Shown here in pieces: positions 1 to 8,507 of a stretch of 38,752 bases of DNA; positions within the stretch are counted from its first letter, which is position 1; the number at the start of each line of letters is the position of its first letter. Both the position numbers and the translations under genes were made by a program. The DNA is taken from assembly GCF_005144475.1 (NCBI RefSeq), contig NZ_SWJZ01000090.1, forward strand, positions 1-38,752, written 5' to 3'. The notes beneath the pieces were generated by a model. That model worked only from the letters and a program-made list of their open reading frames with translations. It had not been told where the DNA came from and searched no databases. Source of the stretch: Rhodobacter capsulatus. Its GTDB lineage: Bacteria; Pseudomonadota; Alphaproteobacteria; Rhodobacterales; Rhodobacteraceae.

Positions 1-3
1 CCG

Positions 4-41
<38 letters not shown>

Positions 42-42
42 G

Positions 43-66
43 TCGCCTCGGCGCAAGCCGAGGCGA
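43..66. other. Perfect 10-bp stem-loop with GCAA loop
   Basis: The arms TCGCCTCGGC and GCCGAGGCGA pair perfectly around a GCAA tetraloop. On neither strand is it followed by a U-tract; on the minus strand it runs into the poly-G tract. It may be a back-up 3' end for metK transcripts or part of the next gene's terminator. Its function is not shown. Confidence 0.55.
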
Positions 67-84
67 AATCCCCTGCAACGCATG

Positions 85-107
85 AAAAAGGGAGCCGAAG
101 CCCCCTT
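85..107 (-). terminator. Intrinsic terminator of metK
   Basis: On the minus strand, 24 nt after the metK stop, an 8-bp stem AAGGGGGC/GCTCCCTT (one G-T pair) closes a TTCG tetraloop. The T-rich 3' arm runs straight on into TTTC, giving the run TTTTTC. This is the standard rho-independent form and ends the phoH-to-metK run. Confidence 0.8.
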
Positions 108-130
108 CCCCGTGATCTTTTGAAACCGGC

Positions 131-1297
131 TCAGACCGCTTTCTTCAGCGCCTCGACCAGATCGGTGCGCTCCCAGCTGAAGCCGCCATCGGCTTCCGGC
201 GCGCGGCCAAAGTGGCCATAGGCCGAGGTGCGCGCGTAGATCGGGCGGTTCAGATCCAGCTGCGTGCGGATGCCGCGCGGCGTCAGATCCATGCATTCGG
301 CCACGATCCGCTCGATTTCCGCATCCGGCAGCTCGCCCGTGCCATAGGTGTCGGCATAGATCGACAAGGGCTTCGCCACGCCGATCGCATAGGACACCTG
401 GATCAGGCAGCGCTTCGCCAGACCGGCGGCCACCACGTTCTTCGCCAGATAGCGCGCGGCATAAGCGGCCGAGCGGTCCACCTTGGTCGGGTCCTTGCCC
501 GAGAAGGCCCCGCCGCCATGCGGCGCCGCGCCACCATAGGTGTCGACGATGATCTTGCGCCCGGTCAGACCGGCGTCGCCATCCGGCCCGCCGATGACAA
601 AGGTCCCGGTCGGGTTCACCCACCATTCGGTCTTTTCGTCGATCCAGCCCGCCGGCAGCACCGCGCGGATATGCGGCTCCACGATGGCGCGGATGTCATC
701 CGAGGTCTGGCTTTCGTATTTGTGCTGCGTCGAGAGCACGATCGAGGTGACGCCGACCGGCTTGCCATCCTCGTAGCGCACCGACAGCTGCGATTTCGCA
801 TCCGGGCCCAGCGTCGGCTCGGCGCCCGATTTGCGCACATCGGCCAGACGGCGCAGGATCGCATGCGCATACTGGATCGGCGCGGGCATGAGTTCCGGCG
901 TCTCGTCGGTCGCATAGCCGAACATGATGCCCTGATCGCCCGCCCCGTCCTTGTCGACGCCTTGCGAGATATGCGCCGATTGCGGGTGCAGGTAATTGGC
1001 GAAGTTCAGCGTCGCCCAGTGGAAGGCGTCCTGTTCATAGCCGATATCCTTGACGCAATCGCGCACGATCCCGTCGATGCGGCCCATGAACTCGGCCAGT
1101 TTCGCCTTGTCGGAAAGACCCACTTCCCCGCCGACAACCACCTGATTGGTGGTGGCAAAGGTCTCGCAGGCGACGCGGGCATTCGGCTCTTCGGCAAGGA
1201 AGGCATCCAGAACGGCATCGGAGATGCGGTCGCAGACCTTGTCGGGGTGACCCTCCGAGACGGACTCGGAAGTGAAGACATAGTTAGAACGTGACAT
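131..1297 (-). CDS. metK: S-adenosylmethionine synthase
   Basis: Makes S-adenosylmethionine from methionine and ATP in the cytoplasm; the enzyme normally works as a tetramer. The 388-aa product has the family's usual length and carries GHPDK near residues 16-20, the ATP-binding GAGDQG at 118-123 and the glycine-rich loop GGGAFSGKD at about 261-269. The start is the ATG at 1297, preceded by GGAG nine bases upstream. An in-frame ATG 15 nt further upstream lies inside the riboswitch and would put the sequestering element into the coding region, so it was not used. The gene follows lnt on the same strand after 63 nt, and that gap carries a SAM/SAH riboswitch, so product feedback on translation is expected. 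Confidence 0.97.
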   Translation of the reverse strand: MSRSNYVFTSESVSEGHPDKVCDRISDAVLDAFLAEEPNARVACETFATTNQVVVGGEVGLSDKAKLAEFMGRIDGIVRDCVKDIGYEQDAFHWATLNFANYLHPQSAHISQGVDKDGAGDQGIMFGYATDETPELMPAPIQYAHAILRRLADVRKSGAEPTLGPDAKSQLSVRYEDGKPVGVTSIVLSTQHKYESQTSDDIRAIVEPHIRAVLPAGWIDEKTEWWVNPTGTFVIGGPDGDAGLTGRKIIVDTYGGAAPHGGGAFSGKDPTKVDRSAAYAARYLAKNVVAAGLAKRCLIQVSYAIGVAKPLSIYADTYGTGELPDAEIERIVAECMDLTPRGIRTQLDLNRPIYARTSAYGHFGRAPEADGGFSWERTDLVEALKKAV

Positions 1298-1304
1298 GGG
1301 GAAG

Positions 1305-1350
1305 TGCTCCATTGATGTGTTCCCACCCCGCCAGGAAGCCGTTGGAGTGG
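1305..1350 (-). promoter_or_regulatory. SAM/SAH riboswitch upstream of metK
   Basis: In the lnt-metK gap the minus strand shows a 7-bp stem (CCACTCC with GGGGTGG) enclosing AACGGCTTCCTGGC, followed after a short linker by ATTGATGTG's complement and the segment AATGGAGCA. The CAACGGCUUCCUGGCG loop plus a downstream UGGAGCA that holds the ribosome-binding site is the consensus of the Rhodobacterales SAM/SAH riboswitch, which is known to precede metK. The GGAGC can pair with the GCTTCC of the loop as a pseudoknot. Ligand binding should therefore hide the Shine-Dalgarno sequence and shut down metK translation. Identified by motif memory, not by covariance search. Confidence 0.88.
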
Positions 1351-1360
1351 TGGAGCGACG

Positions 1361-2896
1361 CTAGCCCCCGATTCTGCGCCGGTCAACGCGCGATTTGCGC
1401 CCAAGCCCCCAAACGAGGGCAACTGCGGCGATAAGACCTGCCAGCCACGGCCCGTCACCCCAGCGCGCATAGGGCGGCGCGGCCAAAGACCCGGGCAAGG
1501 CCGCGTCGATCACGCCCTGCTGCCCCATCGGCAGGCTTTCGACCACCCGGCCCCGCGCGTCGATCAGCGCCGAAATCCCGGTATTGGCAGAGCGCGCCAG
1601 CGGCAGGCCGAATTCGATCGCCCGAAACCGCGCCTGCACCAGATGCTGCACCGGGCCCGACATCTCGCCGAACCAGGCGTCATTGGTGATCTGCAACAGC
1701 CAGTCCGGGCGGCGATCCGCATGCATGTCCTGCGGAAAGACCGCCTCGTAGCAGATGAGCGGCTGCACAAGACCAAGACGGCCCAGATCCAGCAGCTTGC
1801 GCGCCGTGCCCGCGGAATAGCCGTTGCCCGCGCGCGCGGCGAAAGCGGTGATGCCGAACCGGGCGAGCGCATCGCCAAAGGGGATGTATTCGCCAAAGGG
1901 CACCAGATGCACCTTGTCATAGACCGGGCCGATCGTGCCGCCCGCCCCGATCATCGCCAGCGAATTGAAATAGCGCAGGCCTTCCTCGCGCTGGATGCCG
2001 ACGGCAACCGGCACGCCGCGCGCCGCCTCGGCGATCATCGTCAGACCGTCGCCCGCCCGATCGAGCAAAAAGGGCACCGCGGTTTCGGGCCACAGGATCA
2101 GATCCGGCGCGGCCTTGCCCGGTGCGGGCGGCTGCGCGGTCAGATCGAGGTGGCGAAAGAAGAATTCCTCGGCATAGTCGGGGCGCCATTTCAGATCCTG
2201 CGGCGCGTTCGGCTGCACGATGCGCAGATTGACCGGCGTCGCCCGCGGCGGCACCGGCTGCGCCAGCTGCCAGCTGCCCGCGCCCCAAAGCCCCGCGATC
2301 ACCGCCGCCGAAACGCCCACCGCCGGCAGACGCCAGTTTGCCCGGGGCATCAGCCAGGGCAGCACGGCGAGACACAGCGTCAGTGCGCTCAGCCCCATCG
2401 CGCCGACGAAAGCCGCGCCCTGCGCCAGCGGCGTGTCGATCCAGATATGGCCGAACAAAACCCAAGGTAATCCGGTGAAGATGTAGCTGCGCACAAGATC
2501 GGCGCCGAAAAGCCCGACCGCCACCCCCGCCGCGCGCGAGACCGAAGCCCCGCCCAGCCGCGCGCCAAGGCTCATGCCCACGGCCCAGAAAAGCCCCATG
2601 CCCAGCGCCATGAAAACCAGCGCGAAAGGCGCCATCCAGCCATAGATTTCAGGTTCCACGAAGAAGGGCTCGACGATCCAGAACATCGCCAGCGCCGCAT
2701 AGCCCGTGCCCGCCGCCAGCCCGACCCGAAAGGGAGAGGTCGCCTGCCCCATCGCGACCAAAAGCGACAGCGCGACCAGCGCCACGCCCCACAGCCCGAA
2801 CGGCGCCTGTCCCAGCGCCACCCCCGCCCCAAGGAGCGCGGCCAGACCCCAGACAAGGATCTTGACCGCAGGATTGTAAAGCGGGGGCACGCGCAT
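1361..2896 (-). CDS. lnt: Apolipoprotein N-acyltransferase
   Basis: Adds the third acyl chain to the N-terminal cysteine of lipoproteins in the inner membrane, the last step of lipoprotein maturation. The 511-aa product has several N-terminal membrane segments (about residues 12-210), a periplasmic nitrilase-fold domain, and a C-terminal membrane segment near 485-500. The catalytic triad expected from E. coli Lnt is visible: E271 in LWPETAVPF, K328 in YDKVHLVPFGEY and C382 in LICYEAVFP. It starts 21 nt after the corC stop, with only a weak CGGA-type ribosome site, so coupling to corC is likely. The corC-lnt order matches E. coli ybeX-lnt. Confidence 0.95.
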   Translation of the reverse strand: MRVPPLYNPAVKILVWGLAALLGAGVALGQAPFGLWGVALVALSLLVAMGQATSPFRVGLAAGTGYAALAMFWIVEPFFVEPEIYGWMAPFALVFMALGMGLFWAVGMSLGARLGGASVSRAAGVAVGLFGADLVRSYIFTGLPWVLFGHIWIDTPLAQGAAFVGAMGLSALTLCLAVLPWLMPRANWRLPAVGVSAAVIAGLWGAGSWQLAQPVPPRATPVNLRIVQPNAPQDLKWRPDYAEEFFFRHLDLTAQPPAPGKAAPDLILWPETAVPFLLDRAGDGLTMIAEAARGVPVAVGIQREEGLRYFNSLAMIGAGGTIGPVYDKVHLVPFGEYIPFGDALARFGITAFAARAGNGYSAGTARKLLDLGRLGLVQPLICYEAVFPQDMHADRRPDWLLQITNDAWFGEMSGPVQHLVQARFRAIEFGLPLARSANTGISALIDARGRVVESLPMGQQGVIDAALPGSLAAPPYARWGDGPWLAGLIAAVALVWGLGRKSRVDRRRIGG

Positions 2897-2917
2897 GGAA
2901 TGTCCGTTCTGTTCAGT

Positions 2918-3823
2918 CTATTCGGCGGCGACGCCCGGCAGCCGCACGCGCAGCCGTTTCACCCGGCGCGGATCGGCATCGACCACTTCGAATTCGACGC
3001 CGTTTTCCGCCACGATCACCTCGCCCCGGGTGGGCACCCGGTCGATCTGCATGAAGACAAGCCCGCCCAGGGTGTCGATCTCGGCGCCTTCCGCGGCATC
3101 GGCCAGCTTCAGCCCGATCTCGGCCTCGAAATCGGTCAGCGGCGTGCGGGCCTGCACCAGCCATTGACCGGGCTTTTCCAGCTTCCACAGACCGTCTTCT
3201 TCCTCGTCGTGCTCGTCCTCGATCTCGCCGATCACCTGTTCGATCAGGTCTTCGAGCGTGACAAGCCCGTCCACCCCGCCATATTCGTCGATCACCAGCG
3301 CCATGTGGATGCGCTGCAGCTGCATCTTCTGCAACAAAACGCCGATCGGCATCGAGGGCGGCACATACAGCAGCGGGCGCAACAGCTTGCGCAGCGAGAA
3401 CCGGCCCGGGGCGCCGCCAAAGCCATGCGCCAGCGCCAGATCCTTCAGGTGCACCAGCCCCATCGGACTGTCGAGCGTGTCCTTGAACACCGGCAGGCGC
3501 GAATAGCCCTGGGTGCGGAAGACCTCGACCAGCTCGTCGCGGGGGGTGGTGACCGGAACGGCGACGATTTCCGCCTTTGGCACGGCGACATCGCCCACCC
3601 GCATCTTGCGCAGGTTGCCCAGCCCCGGCAGGCCCAGAGGGGCGGCCGCGGTGGCGGCGGATTGCGCCTCGGAGGCGTCAGCCTCGCCCGGAGAGGCGCC
3701 AAGCGCGCCCAGAATGCGCCCGAAAAAGCCTCTAGGCTGAGGTTCGTTGCTACTCTCGCCGGCTTCGGGTTCCGAAGCGGGCGCGGCGGCGGCGGAATTG
3801 CTTCCGTCTGCGACTTGTCCCAT
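2918..3823 (-). CDS. corC: CorC/HlyC-type CBS-domain protein
   Basis: A 301-aa soluble protein of the YbeX/CorC family, linked in enterobacteria to Mg/Co handling and more recently to ribosome and RNA homeostasis. After a low-complexity N-terminus come two CBS domains: one around MRVGDVAVPKAEIVAVPV and YSRLPVF, the second around RIHMALVIDEYGGVDGLVTL. An acidic stretch (EIEDEHDEEE) and a C-terminal transporter-associated CorC_HlyC domain ending in RVKRLRVRLPG follow. It has no DUF21 membrane domain, as in YbeX. The start has AAAGGA five bases upstream. It lies 29 nt after ybeY, so it belongs to the same transcription unit. Exact biochemical role is unproven. Confidence 0.9.
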   Translation of the reverse strand: MGQVADGSNSAAAAPASEPEAGESSNEPQPRGFFGRILGALGASPGEADASEAQSAATAAAPLGLPGLGNLRKMRVGDVAVPKAEIVAVPVTTPRDELVEVFRTQGYSRLPVFKDTLDSPMGLVHLKDLALAHGFGGAPGRFSLRKLLRPLLYVPPSMPIGVLLQKMQLQRIHMALVIDEYGGVDGLVTLEDLIEQVIGEIEDEHDEEEDGLWKLEKPGQWLVQARTPLTDFEAEIGLKLADAAEGAEIDTLGGLVFMQIDRVPTRGEVIVAENGVEFEVVDADPRRVKRLRVRLPGVAAE

Positions 3824-3852
3824 CGTTCCTTTCCAAATGTGCCCGTGCGGGG

Positions 3853-4365
3853 CTAGATCTCGTAGGGATTGGCAATCCCCAGAGCGGCCAAGATACGCAC
3901 TTCGATGCTTTCCATCAACTGCGCGTCTGCGTCGCGGATGTGGTCATAGCCCAGAAGATGCAAAACGCCATGTATCACCAGATGTGTGACATGATCGTGA
4001 ACGGATTTGCCCGCGGCCTCGGCCTCGCGCGTGCAGGTCTGAAAGGAAATCGCGATGTCACCGAGGGAATCGCGTTCGCCCGGCACGAAGGGCTCTGGGA
4101 AGTACGGCTCCTCGCCGTCGTTTTCCGCCGCCAGATCCTGCGCGGGCCACGAAAGGACATTGGTGGGCGTGGGCTTGCCGCGGAATTCGGCGTTGAGGTC
4201 CGCGATGCGGGCATCGTCGCAGCCGATCAGGCTGATTTCCCAGGCCTCGGGGTCAAGCTCCTGATCGGTCAGGACAACCCGGGCCACGCGTTCCGAAAGC
4301 CCGGCAAGGTCGATCCCCTGCCAGGCCGCTTCCTCGATCAGACAATCAACCAGCGGTTCCTTCAT
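3853..4365 (-). CDS. ybeY: Endoribonuclease / rRNA maturation factor YbeY
   Basis: A single-strand-specific metallo-endoribonuclease needed for 16S rRNA 3'-end maturation and late ribosome quality control. The 170-aa product carries the family's zinc-site signature HGVLHLLGYDH near the C-terminus (three His ligands) and the GKPTPTNVLSW segment in the middle. The start is not certain: ATG at 4365 fits the family N-terminus, ATG at 4377 is also possible, and neither has a clear Shine-Dalgarno. Either choice overlaps the 3' end of phoH, so translational coupling is likely. The phoH-ybeY-corC-lnt order is widely conserved. Confidence 0.93.
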   Translation of the reverse strand: MKEPLVDCLIEEAAWQGIDLAGLSERVARVVLTDQELDPEAWEISLIGCDDARIADLNAEFRGKPTPTNVLSWPAQDLAAENDGEEPYFPEPFVPGERDSLGDIAISFQTCTREAEAAGKSVHDHVTHLVIHGVLHLLGYDHIRDADAQLMESIEVRILAALGIANPYEI

Positions 4366-5365
4366 CCGCCCGTTCATAAGCGCCAATGATCCGCGCCACA
4401 AGCGGGTGACGCACCACATCGGCGGCGGTGAAATAGTTGAAGGAAATCCCCTTCACGCCGCCCAGGATGCGTTCGGCATCGGCAAGCCCCGAGGCCGTGC
4501 CGCGCGGCAGGTCGATCTGCGTGCGATCGCCGGTGATCACCATCCGGCTCCCCTGCCCCAGACGGGTCAGGAACATCTTCATCTGCATCGTCGTGGCGTT
4601 CTGCGCCTCGTCCAGCACGACAAAGGCATTCGACAGCGTGCGCCCCCGCATGAAGGCCAAGGGCGCGATTTCGATGCGCTTTTCCTCCATCAGCTTGGCC
4701 ATCTGCTTGGCGGGCAGAAAGTCGTTCAGCGCGTCGTAAAGCGGCTGCATGTAGGGATCGACCTTGTCCTTCATGTCGCCGGGCAGAAAGCCCAGACGCT
4801 CGCCCGCCTCGACCGCCGGACGGCTCAGGATGATCTTGTCAACGAGCCCGCCGATCAGCATCGTCACGCCGACGGCGACGGCCAGATAGGTTTTCCCGGT
4901 GCCCGCAGGCCCGATGCCGAAGGCCATTTCATGTTCGAACAGCGACCGCACATAGGCCTTTTGCGCATCCGTCCGCGGCTCGACCTGTTTCTTGCGGGTG
5001 CGGATTTCATATTTTCCGGCCGCGAACATTTCCAGCTGTTCATCGACGGACACGCCGTCATGGCCCAGATCCGACATCCGGATCGCCGCGTCGATCTCGC
5101 CCGCGTCGATCGGCTTGCCCGCCTCCAGCCGGGCATAAAGCGCATTCAGCACCCCTCCGGCCAGCCCCTGCGCGTCGGGCGTGCCGACGACCGCCAGCTG
5201 ATTGCCGCGGCGCAGGATATGGACCGACAGCTTGTGTTCGATCTGCGCCAGATTGCGGTCGAATTCGCCGCACAGGTCGATCAGCAACCGGTTGTCAGGA
5301 TACTCCAGAAGCGTCTCGTAGGCGTCCTGAGTGCGGGGCGGGGGGGTGATCGCGCTGAAGCCCAA
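4346..5365 (-). CDS. phoH: PhoH-family ATPase (YbeZ)
   Basis: A cytoplasmic ATPase/putative RNA helicase that partners with YbeY in RNA metabolism. The Walker A motif GPAGTGKT is at about residues 152-159 and the Walker B LDEAQN at about 251-256. I start it at TTG 5365: AAGGGAG lies six bases upstream, and the next upstream ATG (5467) would add 34 residues with no resemblance to the family. From TTG the product is 339 aa, the normal PhoH/YbeZ size. It is first in the five-gene run to metK and overlaps ybeY. The preceding 100 bp of non-coding sequence must hold the promoter, but I cannot name its boxes with confidence. Confidence 0.93.
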   Translation of the reverse strand: MGFSAITPPPRTQDAYETLLEYPDNRLLIDLCGEFDRNLAQIEHKLSVHILRRGNQLAVVGTPDAQGLAGGVLNALYARLEAGKPIDAGEIDAAIRMSDLGHDGVSVDEQLEMFAAGKYEIRTRKKQVEPRTDAQKAYVRSLFEHEMAFGIGPAGTGKTYLAVAVGVTMLIGGLVDKIILSRPAVEAGERLGFLPGDMKDKVDPYMQPLYDALNDFLPAKQMAKLMEEKRIEIAPLAFMRGRTLSNAFVVLDEAQNATTMQMKMFLTRLGQGSRMVITGDRTQIDLPRGTASGLADAERILGGVKGISFNYFTAADVVRHPLVARIIGAYERADEGTAG

Positions 5366-5479
5366 TAACGTCTCCCTTGGCTGGGTTGGTAAAGATATGG
5401 TGCACCCCACCCGGGTCCCACGCAAGCGCTGGTTCACCCGAAACCGGCCCGCAGAGAAAAAATTCATCTGCGCGACATG

Positions 5480-5513
5480 AAAGCGGCCGTGCCAAGCAGG
5501 GCACGGCCGCTTT
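5480..5513 (-). terminator. Strong stem-loop terminator after the lipoprotein gene
   Basis: A perfect 14-bp inverted repeat (AAAGCGGCCGTGCC and its complement) closes a 6-nt loop. Read on the minus strand, the 3' arm ends in TTT followed by CATG, 33 nt after the lipoprotein stop. It should end the OmpA-like/lipoprotein operon before phoH. Confidence 0.75.
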
Positions 5514-5545
5514 GCCCGAATTTTGGGCAGATGCTGATTTCCCGG

Positions 5546-5848
5546 TCAGAGATAATCCGGGATCGGCGAGCCCTGCTTGAACGGGCCGACGGCGGTGTTC
5601 GGCGGCGCCGCGCCCGAGCAGATCGGCTTGCCGTAATCATCGACGCGCGCGCTCATGTAGCCCTCGACGCCATCGTCGATGATCCAGTGATCGCAGCCCT
5701 CGGGATCGACCCAGACCCCGGCCTTGAGCGTGCTCAGATGGTGGGAGTTGATGCCGCGGTCGATCGACTTGTCGGGACCATAGCTGTCGTCGCAGGCCGC
5801 GAGCGCCAGCGCCGCGGCGCCCAGAAGCAGGAGTTTCGTGCCGTTCAT
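5546..5848 (-). CDS. Small lipoprotein with W-DP-GC-HW motif
   Basis: A 100-aa predicted lipoprotein: Lys-containing N-terminus, hydrophobic stretch LLLLGAAALAL and a lipobox LAAC, with Cys at about residue 18 and DD just after it, which may favour inner-membrane retention. The mature part carries VWVDPEGCDHW and DDGVEGYMSAR, the same motif as the OmpA-like protein encoded just upstream. The start is ATG 5848 (GAGGGGC eight bases before it); an in-frame ATG 15 nt earlier is less well placed. It begins 11 nt after the neighbour's stop and is followed by a strong terminator, so the two genes form an operon. Function unknown; probably a cell-envelope partner of the neighbour. Confidence 0.85.
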   Translation of the reverse strand: MNGTKLLLLGAAALALAACDDSYGPDKSIDRGINSHHLSTLKAGVWVDPEGCDHWIIDDGVEGYMSARVDDYGKPICSGAAPPNTAVGPFKQGSPIPDYL

Positions 5849-5859
5849 GGTGATGCCCC

Positions 5860-6417
5860 TCACTTCACGCAGATCACTTCGACGCGGCGGTTTTGCGCCA
5901 TGCCCGCGGCGGTGGCGTTCGTCGCTTTCGGCATCCGCTCGCCATACCAGTTCACCGCCAGCACCGGGGCGCCGACCTGTTGCGCCACTCCGGCGACGGC
6001 CTCGGCGCGGCCCTTCGACAGGCGCATGTTGTATTCATCCGAGGCGCGGCTGTCGGTGTGGCCGGTGATGATGAAGCTGCGCGCCTGCGCGGATTGGAAG
6101 AATTGCTGCAGGGTGCCGCGCCCGGTCGCGGTCAGCTTCGTGCTGTCGGTGGCGAAAAGCGTGTCGGTCTGCAGCACGCCGCAGACGTTGCGGTGACAGA
6201 CCGGGCGGCCGTCGCGGGTCTTGCGCGCGTCCATGTAACCCTCGGTGCCGTCATCCATCGCCCAATGTTCGCAGCCGTCGGGGTCGATCCAGATCGCCGG
6301 AATGTAGGTCTCGGCCTTTTGCTGCGCCGCCACCGGGCCGACCGAAGCCGCCAGTGCCAGAGCCGCCGCACCAAAGATCGCGACCACGGGTTTCCCCCCC
6401 AGGGTCAATCTTGTCAT
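5860..6417 (-). CDS. OmpA-family periplasmic/outer-membrane protein
   Basis: A 185-aa exported protein. A signal peptide with a hydrophobic core (VVAIFGAAALALAASVGPVAAQ) is followed by a short domain with AIWIDPDGCEHW and DDGTEGYMDAR. The C-terminal OmpA-like peptidoglycan-binding domain spans about residues 80-185, with the typical IITGHTDSRASDEYNMRLSKGRAEAV segment split across FIITGHTDS and NMRLSKGRAEAV, and the ending NRRVEVICVK. It lacks a beta-barrel, so it probably tethers something to peptidoglycan. GGAGG lies eight bases before the start. An inverted repeat CGCCCCGGC/GCCGGGGCG (6441-6461) lies in its 5' leader. First gene of a two-gene operon. Confidence 0.9.
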   Translation of the reverse strand: MTRLTLGGKPVVAIFGAAALALAASVGPVAAQQKAETYIPAIWIDPDGCEHWAMDDGTEGYMDARKTRDGRPVCHRNVCGVLQTDTLFATDSTKLTATGRGTLQQFFQSAQARSFIITGHTDSRASDEYNMRLSKGRAEAVAGVAQQVGAPVLAVNWYGERMPKATNATAAGMAQNRRVEVICVK

Positions 6418-6637
6418 CCCCCACGCCTCCTCGAATGGACCGCCCCGGCCGGGCCGGGGCGTTAACGAATATGAACCACAGTAACAAAAGCTTGAGACAA
6501 GGAAAGGGCTTTCGCCCGGTTATTGTGGCCTTTCCGGGAACAAACCGGGGCGCAATGCGTGCAAATTGGGACAATTTCGGGGCAGATGCAGCAAATCCCG
6601 CGCAACCGGGAAAGCTGTCCCGGGCTGCCCCAACGGG

Positions 6638-7957
6638 TCAGAGCAATTCGCCCGCCAGCGAATTCGGCGCCGAGGCGGTGATTCTCACCTGTGCCAATGT
6701 GCCCGGGGTGATGCCCTCGGCCGTCACATGCACCGCATGCAGGTAATCCGACTTGCCGACCCATTGCCCGGGCAGACGGCCGGGTTTCTCGAACAGCACG
6801 CCCACACTGCGCCCGACCATCGAGAGCTGCGTGGCCTTTTGCTGCGCGGTGATCAGCGCCTGCAGCTCCTGCAGCCGCGCATCCGCCACCTCGGCCGCAA
6901 CCGGATCGCGGCTGGCGGCGGGTGTGCCGGGACGCGGCGAATATTTGAACGAAAACGCCGCGCCAAAGCCCACGGCGCGGATCAGATCCAGGCTCGCCTG
7001 ATGATCGGCCTCGGTCTCGCCGGGGAAGCCGACGATGAAATCGGAAGACAGCACCAGATCGGGCCGCGCCGCACGCAGCCGCTCGACCAGCCGCAGATAG
7101 TCCTCGGCACTGTGCTTGCGGTTCATCGCCTTCAGGATCGCATCCGAGCCCGATTGCACCGGCAGATGCAGATAGGGCATCAGTTTCGGTTCGTTGCCAT
7201 GCGCTTCGATCAGATCCTCGGCCATGTCGTTGGGGTGGCTCGTGGTGTAGCGGATGCGGTCCAGCCCGTCGATCCGGGCCAGCGCGCGCACCAGACGGCC
7301 AAGGCCCCAGACGCCGCCCGGCCCCTCGCCGTGATAGCCGTTGACGTTCTGACCCAGAAGCGTGATTTCCCGCACGCCCTTCGCCACCAGCTTTTCGGCC
7401 TCCGACAGGATGCGGGCCACGGGACGCGAGATTTCCGCGCCCCGCGTATAGGGCACGACGCAGAAGGCGCAGAACTTGTCGCAGCCCTCCTGCACGGTCA
7501 GAAAGGCGGTGGGACGCGCCTGCACCGGGCGTTCGGGAAGCTTGTCGAACTTGTCCTCGGCGGGGAATTCGGTGTCCACGGGGCGTTCGCCGCGCCCGAC
7601 CGCCGCCACCATCTCGGGCAGGCGGTGGTAGTTCTGGCTGCCGACGACCAGATCGACCAGCGGCATGCGGCGCATGATCTCTGCGCCCTCGGCCTGCGCG
7701 ACGCAGCCCGCGACGCCGATCGTCAGGCCCGGTTTCGCCTCCTTGAAGGGGCGCAGCCGGCCCAGATCGGAATAGACCTTTTCGGCGGCCTTCTCGCGGA
7801 TGTGGCAGGTGTTGAGCAACACCATGTCCGCCTCGGCCGGATCGTCGGTCAGGGTGTAGCCCTGCACGCCCATCGCCTCGGCCATGCGCTCGCTGTCATA
7901 GACGTTCATCTGACAGCCATAGGTCTTGATGTGCAGCTTTTTCGGCGTGTCGGACAT
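6638..7957 (-). CDS. miaB: tRNA-2-methylthio-N6-dimethylallyladenosine synthase
   Basis: A radical-SAM methylthiotransferase that converts i6A37 to ms2i6A37 in tRNAs reading UNN codons. The 439-aa product shows the UPF0004 domain with its three cluster cysteines (YGCQMN, LNTCHIR, VAGCVAQ), the radical-SAM triad in [16 protein letters not shown] and a C-terminal TRAM-like region ([14 protein letters not shown]). The start is ATG 7957 with GGGAGG four to five bases upstream; the longer frame adds 17 residues unlike the family. It appears to be transcribed alone, and the enzyme should depend on the SAM made by MetK. Confidence 0.96.
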   Translation of the reverse strand: MSDTPKKLHIKTYGCQMNVYDSERMAEAMGVQGYTLTDDPAEADMVLLNTCHIREKAAEKVYSDLGRLRPFKEAKPGLTIGVAGCVAQAEGAEIMRRMPLVDLVVGSQNYHRLPEMVAAVGRGERPVDTEFPAEDKFDKLPERPVQARPTAFLTVQEGCDKFCAFCVVPYTRGAEISRPVARILSEAEKLVAKGVREITLLGQNVNGYHGEGPGGVWGLGRLVRALARIDGLDRIRYTTSHPNDMAEDLIEAHGNEPKLMPYLHLPVQSGSDAILKAMNRKHSAEDYLRLVERLRAARPDLVLSSDFIVGFPGETEADHQASLDLIRAVGFGAAFSFKYSPRPGTPAASRDPVAAEVADARLQELQALITAQQKATQLSMVGRSVGVLFEKPGRLPGQWVGKSDYLHAVHVTAEGITPGTLAQVRITASAPNSLAGELL

Positions 7958-8039
7958 GGGGCCTCCCGGGGGTTGGCGCCCGATACCGCAAACGCGCCGG
8001 TGCCGCAAGTTTTGCGGCGGGACGGTTCCGGCGAGCCAG

Positions 8040-8064
8040 AAAAAAAGGGCCGGTTGCCCGGCCC
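8040..8064 (-). terminator. Intrinsic terminator of hemP
   Basis: On the minus strand GGGCCGG, loop GCAA, CCGGCCC is followed directly by seven T residues (the A run at 8040-8046 on the plus strand). It is a textbook rho-independent terminator 46 nt after the hemP stop. Confidence 0.92.
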
Positions 8065-8109
8065 CAAGTCAGCGATGAGAGAGTGCGGGGACGCTGGCAG
8101 ACCGCGATC

Positions 8110-8271
8110 TTACTTGGTCAGGATCAGCTTTCCCTGCCGCGTGATACGCAGCGTATAGGTTTGTCCGTCGAGATCGATCTGTGCCAGATTGCCGCCCCTG
8201 GTCAGAATGCGCGCATCATGGGCGGGCAGGACCGGGGTGGCGGTGCCCGACAGCGGAAGGCTCATGTTCAT
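8110..8271 (-). CDS. hemP: HemP-family hemin uptake protein
   Basis: A 53-aa protein whose C-terminal half (RILTRGGNLAQIDLDG, then YTLRITRQGKLILTK) matches the HemP family, small proteins tied to hemin uptake and, in some bacteria, to activation of the hemin-receptor gene. The start is ATG 8271 with GGAGG seven bases upstream; a second ATG lies six bases downstream. Its ATG overlaps the stop of the upstream 54-aa gene as ATGA. No receptor or ABC haem genes lie nearby, so it is an orphan hemP here. It ends at a strong terminator. Confidence 0.88.
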   Translation of the reverse strand: MNMSLPLSGTATPVLPAHDARILTRGGNLAQIDLDGQTYTLRITRQGKLILTK

Positions 8272-8432
8272 GCGCGCCCCTCCATCCGGTCCAGGATCGC
8301 CTCGTGGCGGTGGGCGTGATCCAGCCCGGTGCACAGCGCCGTGACCAGATCGGAGAGCGAGAAGGAAACCTGCCCCCGGTCGTCGCGCGGCGGCGCGGCC
8401 GGACAGGTGCGGAAGGAAAGGGCAAGGGCCAT
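8268..8432 (-). CDS. 54-aa protein translationally coupled to hemP
   Basis: A short frame from ATG 8432 to a TGA that overlaps the hemP start (ATGA). GAGGA lies seven bases before the ATG. The product begins MALALSFRTCPAAPP, has a central SFSLSDLVTALCTGLDHA segment and ends ILDRMEGRA. The codon choice (strong G/C third position), the good ribosome site and the 4-nt overlap support a real gene. I do not recognise the family. It probably shares regulation with hemP, which in Rhodobacterales is normally iron-controlled. The 75 bp upstream are locally AT-rich and must hold the promoter, but no named iron box was identified. Confidence 0.7.
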   Translation of the reverse strand: MALALSFRTCPAAPPRDDRGQVSFSLSDLVTALCTGLDHAHRHEAILDRMEGRA

Positions 8433-8507
8433 GGGCAGATCCTCGGCGGGTTGCGATCGATGCCCTAAACCTGACAGAAATGATTGGGTATGTAAAGCCC
8501 GAATCTT

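Noticed and set aside
6503-6515. Short GGGC-GAAA-GCCC hairpin after miaB as its terminator
   Set aside because: A four-pair stem followed by TTTCC is too weak to call in this GC-rich context.
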